A DNA stretch of 64,000 nucleotides, from contig NZ_JADKYS010000001.1 of assembly GCF_015354345.1 (NCBI RefSeq), forward strand, positions 620,001 through 684,000, written 5' to 3'. This document shows positions 17,803 to 27,401 of this stretch, piece by piece. The stretch is from Methylophilus sp. 14. Lineage in GTDB: Bacteria; Pseudomonadota; Gammaproteobacteria; Burkholderiales; Methylophilaceae. Each line of letters begins with the position of its first letter. Positions within the stretch are counted from its first letter, which is position 1. A program made the position numbers and the translations under genes. Under the pieces are notes generated by a model, which saw nothing but the letters and a program-made list of their open reading frames with translations, made no database searches and had not been told where the DNA came from.

Positions 17803-18288
17803 TTAGAAGCACTTTTCTTCCTGACAGCCATCGTTTTTGGTGCCAAGTTCAGTCAGCAGGTCGACCATTTTCTGGTTACCTTCTTCTTTAAAGTAGCGCA
17901 CCAGTGATACATCACCCTTGAGTTTGACGTTGACATCCGCCCCGACAGATGCCAGGTATTTCATGGTTGTGGTGTCGCCGATAAATGCAGACATATGGAA
18001 AGCCGTGTTATGGCTGGCCGGGTGCACATAGTTCAGGTCAGCGCCTTTGGACACCAGGTATTTCACGACGTCCAGTCTGCCTTTTGATGCCGCCATTTGC
18101 AGTGGCTCCCAGGCAAAGAATTTCTGTTTTACCAGGCCAGGGTCAGCTTCTACAAACTTTTTGACCACTTTCACGTTACCACCTGTGAGCGCCTCGGTAA
18201 ACTCCATGTACTCCTCATCTGACAGCGCAAATGCCTGCAAGGCAAATGACAGTGAGAACAAGGCCACTAAAAACTTAACTGATTTCAT
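17803..18288 (-). CDS. Small exported ankyrin-repeat protein, 161 aa
   Basis: Signal peptide (1-21, hydrophobic FLVALFSLSFALQAFA) followed by three to four ankyrin repeats, for example EPLQMAASKGRLDVVKYLV and TAFHMSAFIGDTTTMKYL. The C-terminal tail has two cysteines (GCQEEKCF), unusual for an ankyrin stack and possibly a disulfide. The start at 18288 is chosen because GGAGAG precedes it; the ATG at 18303 would lie before that site. It is unrelated in position to the larger ankyrin gene at 4869-5882, and is monocistronic with its own terminator. Confidence 0.83.
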   Translation of the reverse strand: MKSVKFLVALFSLSFALQAFALSDEEYMEFTEALTGGNVKVVKKFVEADPGLVKQKFFAWEPLQMAASKGRLDVVKYLVSKGADLNYVHPASHNTAFHMSAFIGDTTTMKYLASVGADVNVKLKGDVSLVRYFKEEGNQKMVDLLTELGTKNDGCQEEKCF

Positions 18289-18347
18289 AATCTCTCCAAA
18301 CACCTGATTTTCGTTTTTTAAAAAAATAACAACTTTGTTTTGATTGC

Positions 18348-18374
18348 GGAGAGCCCAGTGAAGCCGGGCGCTCC
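18348..18374. terminator. Hairpin directly after purL, weak terminator
   Basis: GGAGCGCCCGG / CTGGGCTCTCC stem with a 4-base loop just after the purL stop. No T-run follows directly on the minus strand, so termination strength is uncertain. Confidence 0.5.
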
Positions 18375-18376
18375 GT

Positions 18377-21300
18377 TTAACCTACAAACTTGCGTGCGTT
18401 TCTGAACATGCGCATCCAAGGGCCGTCCTCTTGCCACCCGTCTGGGCGCCAGGAGTGTTGTACGGCTCTGAACACGCGTTCAGGGTGTGGCATCATGATG
18501 CTGAAACGGCCGTCTTGCGTGGTGAATCCAGTTAACCCTTGTGGTGAACCATTCGGGTTAAACGGGTAGACCTCGGTCGCTTGCGCAGCATGGTCGACAT
18601 AGCGCACAGTTGCCAGTTGCTGTTGTAGCACACTTGAGACCGCGCTGGCATCAGTAAATTCCGTAAAACCTTCACCATGTGCGACAGCAATCGGCATGCG
18701 GCTACCGGCCATGCCATCAAAGAAGATCGATGGCGATGACAAAATCTCGACCAGGGCCACACGGGCTTCAAACTGTTCGGACTTGTTACGCACAAAATGC
18801 GGCCAGTGTTCGGCGCCAGGGATGATGCTGTGCAGGTTGCTCATCATCTGGCAACCGTTACACACGCCCAGGGCAAACGTATCGGCACGGTTAAAGAAGG
18901 CGCTGAATTCGTCGCGGGCACGGCTGTTGAACAGGATGGATTTGGCCCAGCCTTCACCCGCACCCAGCACGTCGCCATAAGAGAAGCCGCCACAAGCCAC
19001 CAGGCCAGCAAAGTCTGTGAGTGACACGCGGCCGCTGATGACGTCGCTCATGTGCACGTCTACGCTGTTAAAGCCTGCGCGGTCAAACGCGGCCGCCATC
19101 TCAGTCTGGCCGTTGACGCCTTGCTCACGCAAGATCGCCATGTTCGGGCGTTTGCCAGTGTTGATATAAGGCGCAGCAATATTGTCGTTGAGGTCAAAGC
19201 TGAGTTTGGCATGCAAGCCAGCGTCGCTGGCATTGAGGATGCGGTCGTACTCTTGTTGTGCACACACAGGGTTGTCACGCAGGCTTTGCATACGATAGGT
19301 GGTTTCAGACCACATGCGGTGCAAGTCGATACGCGAAGCTTTGTACTGCGTGCTGCCTTGTTTAATCACAATGTCGTGACCATCATTGATCTGGCCGATA
19401 CGGTGTACACAGTTGCCCAGTGCTTGTTGCAACTGTGCAATAATCGCGGCGGCATCGGCAGTGCGCACTTGTACGACGGCGCCCAGCTCTTCGTTAAACA
19501 GGGTGCTGATCGCATCACCACCCAGGCTGGATAAATCGATATTGAGGCCACAATGACCGGCAAACGCCATTTCCGCCAGCGTGACATACAAGCCACCGTC
19601 AGAACGGTCATGGTAGGCCAGCAGTTTGCCATCACTGTTGAGTTGCTGGATGGCGGCAAAAAACGCTTTCAATTGCGCAGGCTGGTCAACGTCAGGCACG
19701 GCGTTGCCCAATTGCTTGTAGACCTGCGCCAGTGCCGAGCCGCCCATACGGTTGCGGCCATTACCGAGGTCGATCAGGATCAGCTCAGACTCGCCCAAGT
19801 CGGTGCGCAGTTGCGGCGTGAGGGTTTTGCGTACATCTGGCGTGTTGGCAAACGCAGAAATCACCAGCGAGATTGGCGCAGTCACGGCTTTGTTTTCACC
19901 GTTGTCTTGCCACACGGTTTTCATGCTCATGGAGTCTTTGCCGACCGGAATGCTGATGCCCAGTGCCGGGCACAGCTCCATGCCCACGGTTTTGACCGTC
20001 GCGTACAGCGCGGCATCTTCACCGGCATGGCCAGCTGGGGCCATCCAGTTGGCAGACAGTTTGAGGTTGCCGATTTCGCTAATGGACGCGGCAGCAATGT
20101 TGGTGATGGCTTCACCAATCGCCATACGACCGGAAGCCGGGGCATCAATCAGCGCCAATGGCGCTTTTTCGCCAATGGCAAAGGCTTCGCCGATATTGGT
20201 TTCAAAGCCAGCACAGGTCACCGCCACGTTGCTCACTGGCACTTGCCATGGGCCGACCATCTGGTCGCGCGCGATGAGGCCGGTGACGCTACGGTCACCA
20301 ATCGTGATCAGGAAGGTTTTATCGGCCACGCCCGGCAAGCGCAGGACGCGTGCCACGGCATCGTTCAGGTCTATCTTGCTGGTGTCAAACGCAGACCATG
20401 ATTTTGCGACGGACTTGACGTCGCGCAGCATTTTAGGCGGCTTGCCCAACAAGACGGAGAGCTCCATATCGACTGGTTTGTTGGCAAAGTGCGTGTCTTC
20501 GACGGTTAAATGACGCTCTTCCGTCGTCACGCCCACGACTGCGAACGGACAACGCTCGCGCTCACAAATCGCTTCAAATAATGGCAACTGGTCTTGCGTC
20601 ACGGCCAATACGTAGCGTTCTTGCGCTTCGTTGCTCCACAATTCGCGCGGGCTCATGCCTGGCTCTTCGTTGTGTACGTCACGTAACTGGAACACCGCGC
20701 CGACTTTAGCGTCGTTGACCAGCTCCGGGAAGGCGTTGGAGATCCCGCCTGCACCGACGTCATGGATGCTTAAAATCGGGTTTTTGTCGCCCATTTGCCA
20801 GCAGCGGTCAATGACTTCTTGCGCACGGCGTTGCAGCTCAGGGTTGCCACGTTGTACGGAGTCAAAGTCCAGGTTTTCGGTATTGGCACCCGTATCCATA
20901 CTGGAAGCCGCGCCACCGCCCAGGCCAATCAGCATGGCCGGGCCGCCCAATTGAATCAGGGCTGAGCCAGGCGGAATGCTGTTTTTAAAGCTATGGCTGT
21001 CAGAAATGTTACCAACACCGCCGGCCAGCATAATCGGCTTGTGATAACCACGGACTTCAGATTGGCCATCGGTGGTAGTCGTTGCCAGTTCAAAGGTACG
21101 GAAATAACCGGCAATATTAGGACGGCCAAATTCATTGTTATAGGCGGCGCCACCGAGTGGGCCATCGATCATGATTTGCAAGGCGCTGGCGATACGGCCA
21201 GGCTTGCCGTAGTGTTCTTCCCAAGGCTGGGTGAAATCTGGCAGATTGAGGTTGGAGACTGAGAAACCCGCCAAACCTGCTTTCGGTTTGGAACCGATAC

Positions 21301-22288
21301 CTGTCGCACCTTCATCACGAATTTCGCCGCCTGCACCCGTGGCAGCCCCGGCAAATGGGGAGATCGCAGTAGGGTGGTTATGCGTTTCTACCTTCATCAG
21401 GTAGTGCATATTGTCTTCTACAAACTGGTAGCTTTGGTCGGCAGATGGGTAGAAGCGCTTGGTTTTCTGGCCTTGTACAATCGACGAGTTATCAGAGTAA
21501 GCTACCACGGTGTGGCCTGGGTTCAACTTGTGCGTGTTGCGGATCATGTTGAACAGCGACAGCTCTTGTTGTACGCCGTCGATCACCCAGTCGGCGTTGA
21601 AAATCTTGTGGCGGCAATGTTCGGAGTTAGCCTGCGCAAACATCATGAGTTCGACGTCGGTTGGGTTGCGGTCCATTTTGCGGTAGTTTTCCAGCAGATA
21701 GTCGACTTCGTCTGGAGATAAGGCCAGGCCCATGTCGCTGTTGGCGGCTTCCAGTGCGGCCTTGCCACCGGCCAGGATATCGACGCTGGATAATGGTTTC
21801 GGGTCGGCGTGGTGATACAGTTTTTCTGCATCGGCCAGGCTGTAGATCACGGTTTCCGTCATGCGGTCCTGGATCGCTGCGCGCAAAGCCTGTTTTTCAC
21901 TGTCTGTCAGTGGCTGGCCGTTTTGGCTGGTCACATAGTAAGCAATGCCACGCTCCAGGCGCAACAGGCTGCTCAGGCCACAGTTGTGGGCAATGTCAGT
22001 GGCGCGTGACGCCCACGGTGAAATAGTGCCTATACGTGGCGTGACCAACAGCAGTTCGCCTGTCGGTGATTCGGTGTCCGTGTGCGGGCCGTAAGTCAGA
22101 ATCTGGCGCAAGGTGTCTTGCTCAGCGGTGCTCAGGGCGGTTTCGCTAAAGGCGAAATGCACAAACTCGGTGTAAATATGGGCGATATTCGGTGCGCTGA
22201 CCTTGAGGGCGCTATACAGCTTATCGAGACGGAATTGCGAGAGGGCGGCGCTGCCGCGCAGGCTAAAAAAATGCGCTTGACTGGACAT
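18377..22288 (-). CDS. purL: Phosphoribosylformylglycinamidine synthase
   Basis: Large single-chain FGAM synthase (1303 aa), converting FGAR, ATP and glutamine to FGAM in purine synthesis. The N-terminal and central synthetase halves are recognisable from [19 protein letters not shown] (about residues 300-320) and [11 protein letters not shown]. The C-terminal class I glutaminase has the nucleophile in GVCNGCQMM, the active-site histidine in AVAHGEGF, and the final [10 protein letters not shown] block. Size and order are those of the proteobacterial PurL rather than the split PurLQS form. It stands alone on its strand. Confidence 0.97.
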   Translation of the reverse strand: MSSQAHFFSLRGSAALSQFRLDKLYSALKVSAPNIAHIYTEFVHFAFSETALSTAEQDTLRQILTYGPHTDTESPTGELLLVTPRIGTISPWASRATDIAHNCGLSSLLRLERGIAYYVTSQNGQPLTDSEKQALRAAIQDRMTETVIYSLADAEKLYHHADPKPLSSVDILAGGKAALEAANSDMGLALSPDEVDYLLENYRKMDRNPTDVELMMFAQANSEHCRHKIFNADWVIDGVQQELSLFNMIRNTHKLNPGHTVVAYSDNSSIVQGQKTKRFYPSADQSYQFVEDNMHYLMKVETHNHPTAISPFAGAATGAGGEIRDEGATGIGSKPKAGLAGFSVSNLNLPDFTQPWEEHYGKPGRIASALQIMIDGPLGGAAYNNEFGRPNIAGYFRTFELATTTTDGQSEVRGYHKPIMLAGGVGNISDSHSFKNSIPPGSALIQLGGPAMLIGLGGGAASSMDTGANTENLDFDSVQRGNPELQRRAQEVIDRCWQMGDKNPILSIHDVGAGGISNAFPELVNDAKVGAVFQLRDVHNEEPGMSPRELWSNEAQERYVLAVTQDQLPLFEAICERERCPFAVVGVTTEERHLTVEDTHFANKPVDMELSVLLGKPPKMLRDVKSVAKSWSAFDTSKIDLNDAVARVLRLPGVADKTFLITIGDRSVTGLIARDQMVGPWQVPVSNVAVTCAGFETNIGEAFAIGEKAPLALIDAPASGRMAIGEAITNIAAASISEIGNLKLSANWMAPAGHAGEDAALYATVKTVGMELCPALGISIPVGKDSMSMKTVWQDNGENKAVTAPISLVISAFANTPDVRKTLTPQLRTDLGESELILIDLGNGRNRMGGSALAQVYKQLGNAVPDVDQPAQLKAFFAAIQQLNSDGKLLAYHDRSDGGLYVTLAEMAFAGHCGLNIDLSSLGGDAISTLFNEELGAVVQVRTADAAAIIAQLQQALGNCVHRIGQINDGHDIVIKQGSTQYKASRIDLHRMWSETTYRMQSLRDNPVCAQQEYDRILNASDAGLHAKLSFDLNDNIAAPYINTGKRPNMAILREQGVNGQTEMAAAFDRAGFNSVDVHMSDVISGRVSLTDFAGLVACGGFSYGDVLGAGEGWAKSILFNSRARDEFSAFFNRADTFALGVCNGCQMMSNLHSIIPGAEHWPHFVRNKSEQFEARVALVEILSSPSIFFDGMAGSRMPIAVAHGEGFTEFTDASAVSSVLQQQLATVRYVDHAAQATEVYPFNPNGSPQGLTGFTTQDGRFSIMMPHPERVFRAVQHSWRPDGWQEDGPWMRMFRNARKFVG

Positions 22289-22373
22289 GTGACGGTTGGA
22301 TTTTTCAATGAAAATTCAAACCGTTATTTTAACAGAAAGCGCGTTGTCTCGCAGGGTTAATGCTTGCCGGTAA

Positions 22374-22399
22374 TGAAAACAGCCACCATCAGGTGGCTG
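22374..22399 (-). terminator. Intrinsic terminator after the PepSY gene
   Basis: Minus strand CAGCCACC, loop TGAT, GGTGGCTG, then TTTT, about 30 bases after the PepSY gene stop. Confidence 0.82.
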
Positions 22400-22426
22400 T
22401 GTTGACAGTAGATACAGATTAACGGC

Positions 22427-22936
22427 TTAGTCTTTGCCGATTTCGTACACTTCTTCTTCGGTTTCACCGATTTTGCCAGTCACTGCGTCGACTTCCACTT
22501 CGACTTCTTTGCCGTTAGCCTGTTTAATATCAAACTCGTACACCGGGTTACCATTTTCCAGTTCGTACTCTATGCTTTCCACTTCACCTGGATATTTGTC
22601 CAAAGCTGTTTTTTTGGCTTGTTCCATGGTGACTTTGGCTTTGGACTTGAATTCGTCGCTATTAGGGTCAACATCGATTTCCTCTTCAAAAACCTTGCCG
22701 GTTTTGGCATCACATTCGACCTCCCACTCTTTGCCGTCTGTGCCGACAATGTCGAATTCGTAAATTGGGCCACGGCCCTTTTCAATTTCTGCTTCCAGCG
22801 AAACCACTTTGCCTGGATGTTTGGCCAATGCCGCTTTCATGCATTTTTCCATTGGGCCATTGTGGCTGTGTTGACCTGCGTAAGCAGAAAGACTAAACAA
22901 TGCAGCTACTGTTGCAATCACTAATGTTTTATTCAT
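22427..22936 (-). CDS. Exported protein with two PepSY domains
   Basis: A 169-aa periplasmic protein: signal peptide (about 1-20, ending SAYA) then two PepSY-type repeats (about 30-95 and 100-165). Each has a helix KxALAKHPGKV or KTALDKYPGEV and strands ending in DAKTGKV or DAVTGKI. The mature protein is strongly acidic. PepSY domains often act as inhibitors or as sensors near the cell surface; no partner peptidase is adjacent. The ATG at 22936 is preferred because GGAG lies 9 bases upstream, whereas the ATG at 22945 touches that site. It lies downstream of feoAB on the same strand with its own spacer. Confidence 0.87.
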   Translation of the reverse strand: MNKTLVIATVAALFSLSAYAGQHSHNGPMEKCMKAALAKHPGKVVSLEAEIEKGRGPIYEFDIVGTDGKEWEVECDAKTGKVFEEEIDVDPNSDEFKSKAKVTMEQAKKTALDKYPGEVESIEYELENGNPVYEFDIKQANGKEVEVEVDAVTGKIGETEEEVYEIGKD

Positions 22937-23069
22937 GACAGACATCTCCTTGATTGTTCGAGTGAAAAATTCACCGTTGCATATATTACAACTTCCCTGT
23001 CAGGGTGTATTCATCTAAATCAAACAACTTGTTGTGGCAATTTTGGATTTAGGCAACAAAAAATGTCAT

Positions 23070-24860
23070 TCAATAACCCAGTGCGCGGGCGCTCTGGTAA
23101 AACAGGAAGCTGATGACCCACGCCAGCCCCAGTGACCAGGCGAGCGATAGCCACATAAAGCCACTGCTCTTGCTTTCGGATTTGAGCGTGGCAATGGTAG
23201 ACAGGCAAGGCGTATAAATCAGCGTGAACAACATAAAACTCATGCCTTGCACCCAGTCGATATTGCTGGCGATTTGATGGCTAAGGGCGTCGCCCTGTAA
23301 GCCGTAAATCACTGCCAGCGAGCCGACGACGATTTCTTTGGCGACAAACCCAAAAATCAGGGCAATCGCCAATTCGGTATCAATCCCGATCGGATCCAGC
23401 ACGGGCGAGAAGAAGCGGCCTATGCTACCTGCCCATGTTTCTGGGCTGGCAGGCACCGCGGTCGTCGGCAGGTGTGTCAGCAGCCAGACCATGACTACAC
23501 CAATCACAATAAATTTAGTGGCACGCGCCAGGAAGTGTTTCACCTCTTGCCAGCCACGCATCCAGATTTGCTGCGGCGTCGGGAAGCGGTAGGGCGGTAA
23601 CTCAAGCACAAACGGCTCACGGCTGGCAAACTTGCCTTTGAACAGGATGGCCGTGATAAAGATGGTTGCGAAGCTCACCATGTAGAGCGAGAACAGCACC
23701 AAGGCCGCCTGTGACGGCGGGAACAAAATGGCAATAATAAACAGGAATACCTGTAGCCGCGCGGAACATAGCGATAAGGGAATCGTGAGCATGGTCAGCA
23801 AACGCATGGGGCGGCTACGCATGACGCGTGTGCCCATCAAGGCAGGCACGTTGCAGCCAAAGCCCATCAGCATCATGACAAAGCCACGGCCATCCAGGCC
23901 CATTTTTGCCATCAGTGTATCCATAAGAAAAGCCGCACGTGATAAATAACCGCTATCTTCCACCATGCTCATGACCAGGAAGAACAGCACAATAATCGGC
24001 ACAAAGGCAGCTACCGTGCTAAAGCCGGTATACAGGCCGTCCAGTAACAAACCATTCAACCAGCTGGGCAAACTGGCCAGTGCCGGTTCCAGCAACTCGC
24101 TTCGCAGGCTGTCAAACAGCCAGGCCATGCCTTCTTGCAGCGGCGCGCCCACGGTAAAGATAAACTGGAACAGCATAAACACTGAGAGCAGGAACAGTGG
24201 CAGCCCCAGCCATGGATGCAGCAACACCTTGTCCAGCCGGTCGGTCAGGCTGTGATTGAGCTGCAGTGGAAAATGCACGGTACGGTCAATGATCTGGTGC
24301 ATTTCCTGCTCGATGGCATTGTCCATCTCCAGCTTGCCAGCGATGGTTTCAGGTGTCACCAGGTTGGGCTGTTGCAATAAGGTCTGTGCCGCCAGTTGCA
24401 GCGCTTCAGGGCAGCCCTGGCCGTATTTGGCGCTGATGGTGCGCACGGGCATGCCTAGTTGTTTGCTCATGGCTTGCGCATCAATGGTGATGCCTGCGCG
24501 CTTGGCTTCATCTTCCATATTGAGCAGCAACACGGCGGGGAGTCCCAGGGCGCGAATTTGCAATGCCAGCGATAATTGACGGTCAATTTGCGCGCTGTTG
24601 AGGATGATCAGCACCAAATCTATCGCATGATGGCTTAAAAAGTGCCTGACGACGTGTTCGTCATCAGAAAAACCATGCAAGTCATACAGGCCTGGCAAGT
24701 CAACCAGTTCAGCAATATGGCCGCCCAGTAAAATCTTGGCGCTCATTAAATCTACCGTAATGCCAGGCCAGTTGCCGACACGCGCCGAAGCGCCGCTTAA
24801 GCGATTGAACAGGGTGGATTTGCCCGTGTTGGGCATTCCGAGCAGGGCAACACGTTTCAT
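23070..24860 (-). CDS. feoB: Ferrous iron transport protein B
   Basis: FeoB imports Fe(II) across the inner membrane. The 596-aa protein has an N-terminal G domain with G1 GMPNTGKST (residues 8-16), G3 DLPGLYD and G4 NMED, followed by a helical spacer and a polytopic membrane region with gate motifs (GFGCNVPALMGTR and GFVAKEIVVGSLAVIYG). It is shorter than the 770-aa Escherichia coli protein, mostly through a compact core and missing C-terminal extension, a size found in other bacteria. Its start overlaps the feoA stop (ATGA). Confidence 0.95.
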   Translation of the reverse strand: MKRVALLGMPNTGKSTLFNRLSGASARVGNWPGITVDLMSAKILLGGHIAELVDLPGLYDLHGFSDDEHVVRHFLSHHAIDLVLIILNSAQIDRQLSLALQIRALGLPAVLLLNMEDEAKRAGITIDAQAMSKQLGMPVRTISAKYGQGCPEALQLAAQTLLQQPNLVTPETIAGKLEMDNAIEQEMHQIIDRTVHFPLQLNHSLTDRLDKVLLHPWLGLPLFLLSVFMLFQFIFTVGAPLQEGMAWLFDSLRSELLEPALASLPSWLNGLLLDGLYTGFSTVAAFVPIIVLFFLVMSMVEDSGYLSRAAFLMDTLMAKMGLDGRGFVMMLMGFGCNVPALMGTRVMRSRPMRLLTMLTIPLSLCSARLQVFLFIIAILFPPSQAALVLFSLYMVSFATIFITAILFKGKFASREPFVLELPPYRFPTPQQIWMRGWQEVKHFLARATKFIVIGVVMVWLLTHLPTTAVPASPETWAGSIGRFFSPVLDPIGIDTELAIALIFGFVAKEIVVGSLAVIYGLQGDALSHQIASNIDWVQGMSFMLFTLIYTPCLSTIATLKSESKSSGFMWLSLAWSLGLAWVISFLFYQSARALGY

Positions 24861-25114
24861 GCAGTGATGGATTCTGTCTGGTTGGCGAGAAGGTGCACAT
24901 GGATGGCTTTGGCATCCTGCAGGCGGATAATGACGTCTGTCGAGCCGATACGCACATGTAACGGGCCATTAAAGGCTGCCTGGCGGATGACCTCCAATTG
25001 TTTGCCAGACCGGAAGCCCAGGGCGCTCAGGCGTTGCGATAAGGCTTGCTCGGCATGAATGCGGTCAATGATGGCAGACTGGCCGGGTTTGAGAGCGTCA
25101 AGATGCATGTGCAT
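24857..25114 (-). CDS. feoA: Ferrous iron transport protein A
   Basis: SH3-like cytoplasmic partner of FeoB, 85 aa. The GQSAIIDRI and LSALGFRSGKQLEVIRQA segments are typical of the family. It heads feoAB and overlaps feoB by 4 bases. The N-terminus MHMHLD offers two start codons 6 bases apart (25114 and 25108). A Fur-box-like palindrome lies 9-23 bases upstream, so iron repression is likely. Confidence 0.92.
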   Translation of the reverse strand: MHMHLDALKPGQSAIIDRIHAEQALSQRLSALGFRSGKQLEVIRQAAFNGPLHVRIGSTDVIIRLQDAKAIHVHLLANQTESITA

Positions 25115-25122
25115 ATTACAAA

Positions 25123-25137
25123 TGAGAATAATTCTTG
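25123..25137. promoter_or_regulatory. Fur-box-like palindrome upstream of feoA
   Basis: TGAGAATAATTCTTG is a 7-1-7 palindrome with 5 of 7 paired positions, matching the TGATAATNATTATCA consensus well in its core (GAATAATTC). It lies immediately before feoA, an iron-uptake gene commonly repressed by Fur. Confidence 0.65.
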
Positions 25138-25221
25138 ATTTTATCTCAGATCAGCAGGCAAAGGAATGGTTCTGTATCGACCGGATGGCTGGCCATATTG
25201 GGCTGGTATAATTGATGGCCA

Positions 25222-25254
25222 ATAAAAAAGCCAGTCTAGACTGGCTTTTTATTG
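25222..25254. terminator. Bidirectional intrinsic terminator after the parvulin gene
   Basis: Perfect stem AATAAAAAGCCAGT / ACTGGCTTTTTATT around a minimal loop with A- and T-runs on both sides, 28 bases after the minus-strand parvulin stop. Confidence 0.92.
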
Positions 25255-25281
25255 GGTGAAACTGCGTTATTTCTTGGCGAC

Positions 25282-26091
25282 TTACTTCTTCTCAACGCCG
25301 CTGACATCGATTTTCGCTTTGTCTTTCAGACCCAGCATGTATTTTTCCAGCTTGCGTTGTTGCAGTGTACGCTCAATGCCTTCTTGTACTTTTTCGTACG
25401 GCGGTGCTTGCAATGCGCGGGTATCTACCAGTTTGATCACGTGCCAGCCAAATTGCGACTGTACTGGCTCAGGCGTGGTTTCACCTTTTTTCAGGCCAAC
25501 CAGTGCATCCGCAAATGGGCGCACCATGCCAGCTGGAGAGAACCAGCCCAGATCGCCACCTTTGTCTTTAGAGCCTGGATCTTGTGATTTTTCTTTAGCG
25601 ATTTTCGCAAAGTCCGTGCCTTTTTTCAGGTCAGCAATAATCGCTTTGGCTTCTGCTTCAGTTTTTACCAGAATGTGGCGCGCATTGTATTCTTTGTCGC
25701 CCAGTTCTTTTTTGTACTGCTCGTAACCTTCTTTTTTCTCGGCATCGGTGACTGGGTTTTTCTTGATGAAGTCAGCCAGGAATGCATTTACCAGCAATTT
25801 ACGGCGTGCCAGTTCTTCGCTTGCGATGAAGTCAGGCAACTTATCGATGCCCGCTTTTTGCGCTTCCTGGTAAGCCAATTCGGAACCAACCAGCTCGTTC
25901 ACAACGGCTGCTTTCATGCCGTCGTTGGCCTTTTGGCCGGTACGTGCTTCAGCATCGCGCAAAATAAAGTCTACCCAGGTCTTTTTAATCGGTTTGCCGT
26001 TGACCGTAGCAACGGCATCGGCATCCGCCGCGTATACATGTGGCAGTGCGCTTAAGCAAGCAATCGCCAACATTACTTTCAAAAATTTCAT
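25282..26091 (-). CDS. Exported parvulin-type peptidyl-prolyl isomerase
   Basis: Periplasmic PpiC/SurA-like foldase of 269 aa. Signal peptide 1-21 (ending PHVYA), an N-terminal chaperone segment (about 25-130), and a rotamase domain (about 135-230) with ARHILVKTEAEAKAI, DPGSKDKGGDLGWFSPAGMV and SQFGWHVIKLVD. A strong ribosome-binding site (AAGGA) precedes the ATG. It heads the bolA, yciI and yciB region on the same strand in the usual betaproteobacterial arrangement, but is the last gene read, followed by a terminator. Confidence 0.92.
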   Translation of the reverse strand: MKFLKVMLAIACLSALPHVYAADADAVATVNGKPIKKTWVDFILRDAEARTGQKANDGMKAAVVNELVGSELAYQEAQKAGIDKLPDFIASEELARRKLLVNAFLADFIKKNPVTDAEKKEGYEQYKKELGDKEYNARHILVKTEAEAKAIIADLKKGTDFAKIAKEKSQDPGSKDKGGDLGWFSPAGMVRPFADALVGLKKGETTPEPVQSQFGWHVIKLVDTRALQAPPYEKVQEGIERTLQQRKLEKYMLGLKDKAKIDVSGVEKK

Positions 26092-26146
26092 GCAATATCC
26101 TTATATAACGATTTGAATTGGTGCGATATTAAAAAACAGGAATGTT

Positions 26147-26410
26147 TCAAATAAATGACTCATCAGTCGAAAAGGCCTTAATACTGAGCGCGTGTATGCG
26201 ATGAGGCATTAAATCTTGCAAGCATTGATAGACCATGCGATGCCGCATTATCTGTGATTTTCCTGAAAATAGCGAGCTTTTTACCTTGAGCGTGAAATGC
26301 CCGCCGCCGCTATTACCTGCATGTCCGCGATGCAGGTCACTGTCGTCCTGTATCTCAAGTTGCGAGGGTGCCAGCGCCTGCAAACGTTGCTCGATTTCTG
26401 CTTTTAACAT
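26147..26410 (-). CDS. BolA family protein
   Basis: An 87-aa BolA/IbaG-type protein. BolA proteins bind DNA and, with monothiol glutaredoxins, coordinate Fe-S clusters. The helix-turn segment HRMVYQCLQDLM and the preceding GGHFTLKVKS strand match the family; the conserved His near FTLKVKSSLFSGKSQIMRHRM is present. Start ATG directly follows the yciI stop, so co-translation with YciI is likely. Confidence 0.88.
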   Translation of the reverse strand: MLKAEIEQRLQALAPSQLEIQDDSDLHRGHAGNSGGGHFTLKVKSSLFSGKSQIMRHRMVYQCLQDLMPHRIHALSIKAFSTDESFI

Positions 26411-26411
26411 G

Positions 26412-26711
26412 TTACGGCAATGTCTTTCTAAAGGGTTTGACTTCTACCTGGCCATAGACACCTGCGTGTACAAATGGATCATCGTTGGCCCAGTCGGTGG
26501 CCGCCTGTAAAGAATCGAATTCTGCCACAATCAGGCTGCCGCTGAATCCGGCTGCACCTGGGTCTACGCTGTCAATGGCGGGCAAAGGACCTGCGAGCAG
26601 CAAGCGCCCTTCATTTTGCAACTGTTGCAAGCGCGCCAGGTGTGGCGGACGATGTTCCAGTCGCAGCGGCAAGCTGTTAGCGGTATCTTGGGCGTAAATC
26701 ATGTAAAGCAT
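26412..26711 (-). CDS. YciI family protein
   Basis: A 99-aa YciI-like ferredoxin-fold protein. The family has a conserved His/Asp pair; here [12 protein letters not shown] and the C-terminal [19 protein letters not shown] are characteristic. Reported roles are chlorohydrolase-like or unknown. It lies between yciB and bolA with 16-base and 1-base gaps, an arrangement common in beta- and gammaproteobacteria. Confidence 0.88.
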   Translation of the reverse strand: MLYMIYAQDTANSLPLRLEHRPPHLARLQQLQNEGRLLLAGPLPAIDSVDPGAAGFSGSLIVAEFDSLQAATDWANDDPFVHAGVYGQVEVKPFRKTLP

Positions 26712-26727
26712 GGTCGTTGTCTCTTAG

Positions 26728-27273
26728 TCAGGCAGAAGGCGTGTTTTGTTCAATCCAGTGATCTTTTAAGGCAAACACCTGCACAATAATAAAGATAAAC
26801 ATCAGGCTGGTGGCGCCAAACAGTTTGAAATTGACCCAGTCATCCTCGCTGAAGTGAAAGGCTACATAAAGGTTAAGGGTGCCCATGCCTATCAGGAAGG
26901 CAATCCAGCACAGGTTTAATCGGTCCCAGATGGCCAGTGGCGGTGCCATCATTTTGCCCAGCATGTTTTCGATCAGGTTGCGCTTGAGGGCGTAGCGGCT
27001 GAATAGCAAGACCACGGCGCCTATCCAGTAAATGGCGGTGGGCTTCCACATAATATAGGTTTTGTCATGCAGCAGTAGCGTGATGCCACCGAGCACCGTA
27101 ATCACGGCACCGTTGATCACCAGCATTTTGTCTATCTTGCCGCGCTTGATCCAGAGTATCAGCATCAGCACCAGGGTGCTGATCATGGCGACCGCCGTTG
27201 CAGTAAAAATGCCTGCTTTTTTATAGGCAATAAAAAAGAGAATGACGGGGAGTAAATCGGTAATGACTTGCAT
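26728..27273 (-). CDS. yciB: Inner membrane-spanning protein YciB (septation protein A)
   Basis: A 181-aa protein with about five membrane helices and the family signatures DLLPVILFFIAYK (N-terminus) and KPTAIYWIGAVVLL. YciB is needed for normal cell envelope and division in several bacteria. It is first in the yciB-yciI-bolA-parvulin run and is divergent from the PHP gene, with about 130 bases between the starts. Confidence 0.93.
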   Translation of the reverse strand: MQVITDLLPVILFFIAYKKAGIFTATAVAMISTLVLMLILWIKRGKIDKMLVINGAVITVLGGITLLLHDKTYIMWKPTAIYWIGAVVLLFSRYALKRNLIENMLGKMMAPPLAIWDRLNLCWIAFLIGMGTLNLYVAFHFSEDDWVNFKLFGATSLMFIFIIVQVFALKDHWIEQNTPSA

Positions 27274-27401
27274 GACTGGCTTCAGGCGACTGAATTCCTG
27301 CTATCTGTGAGGGCACTATTTTGCTATGATTTCTGTCAAAATGTAAAGTTAGTCGCTTTGGCTTCCCCATTTTTTATTCAAACGGCGCGCCCATATTCAT
27401 C

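Noticed and set aside
25204-25212. TGGTATAAT on the plus strand, an extended -10 element
   Set aside because: It runs straight into a strong terminator and would be antisense to the parvulin gene; taken as chance or as an artefact of terminator spacing, though a very short RNA cannot be excluded.
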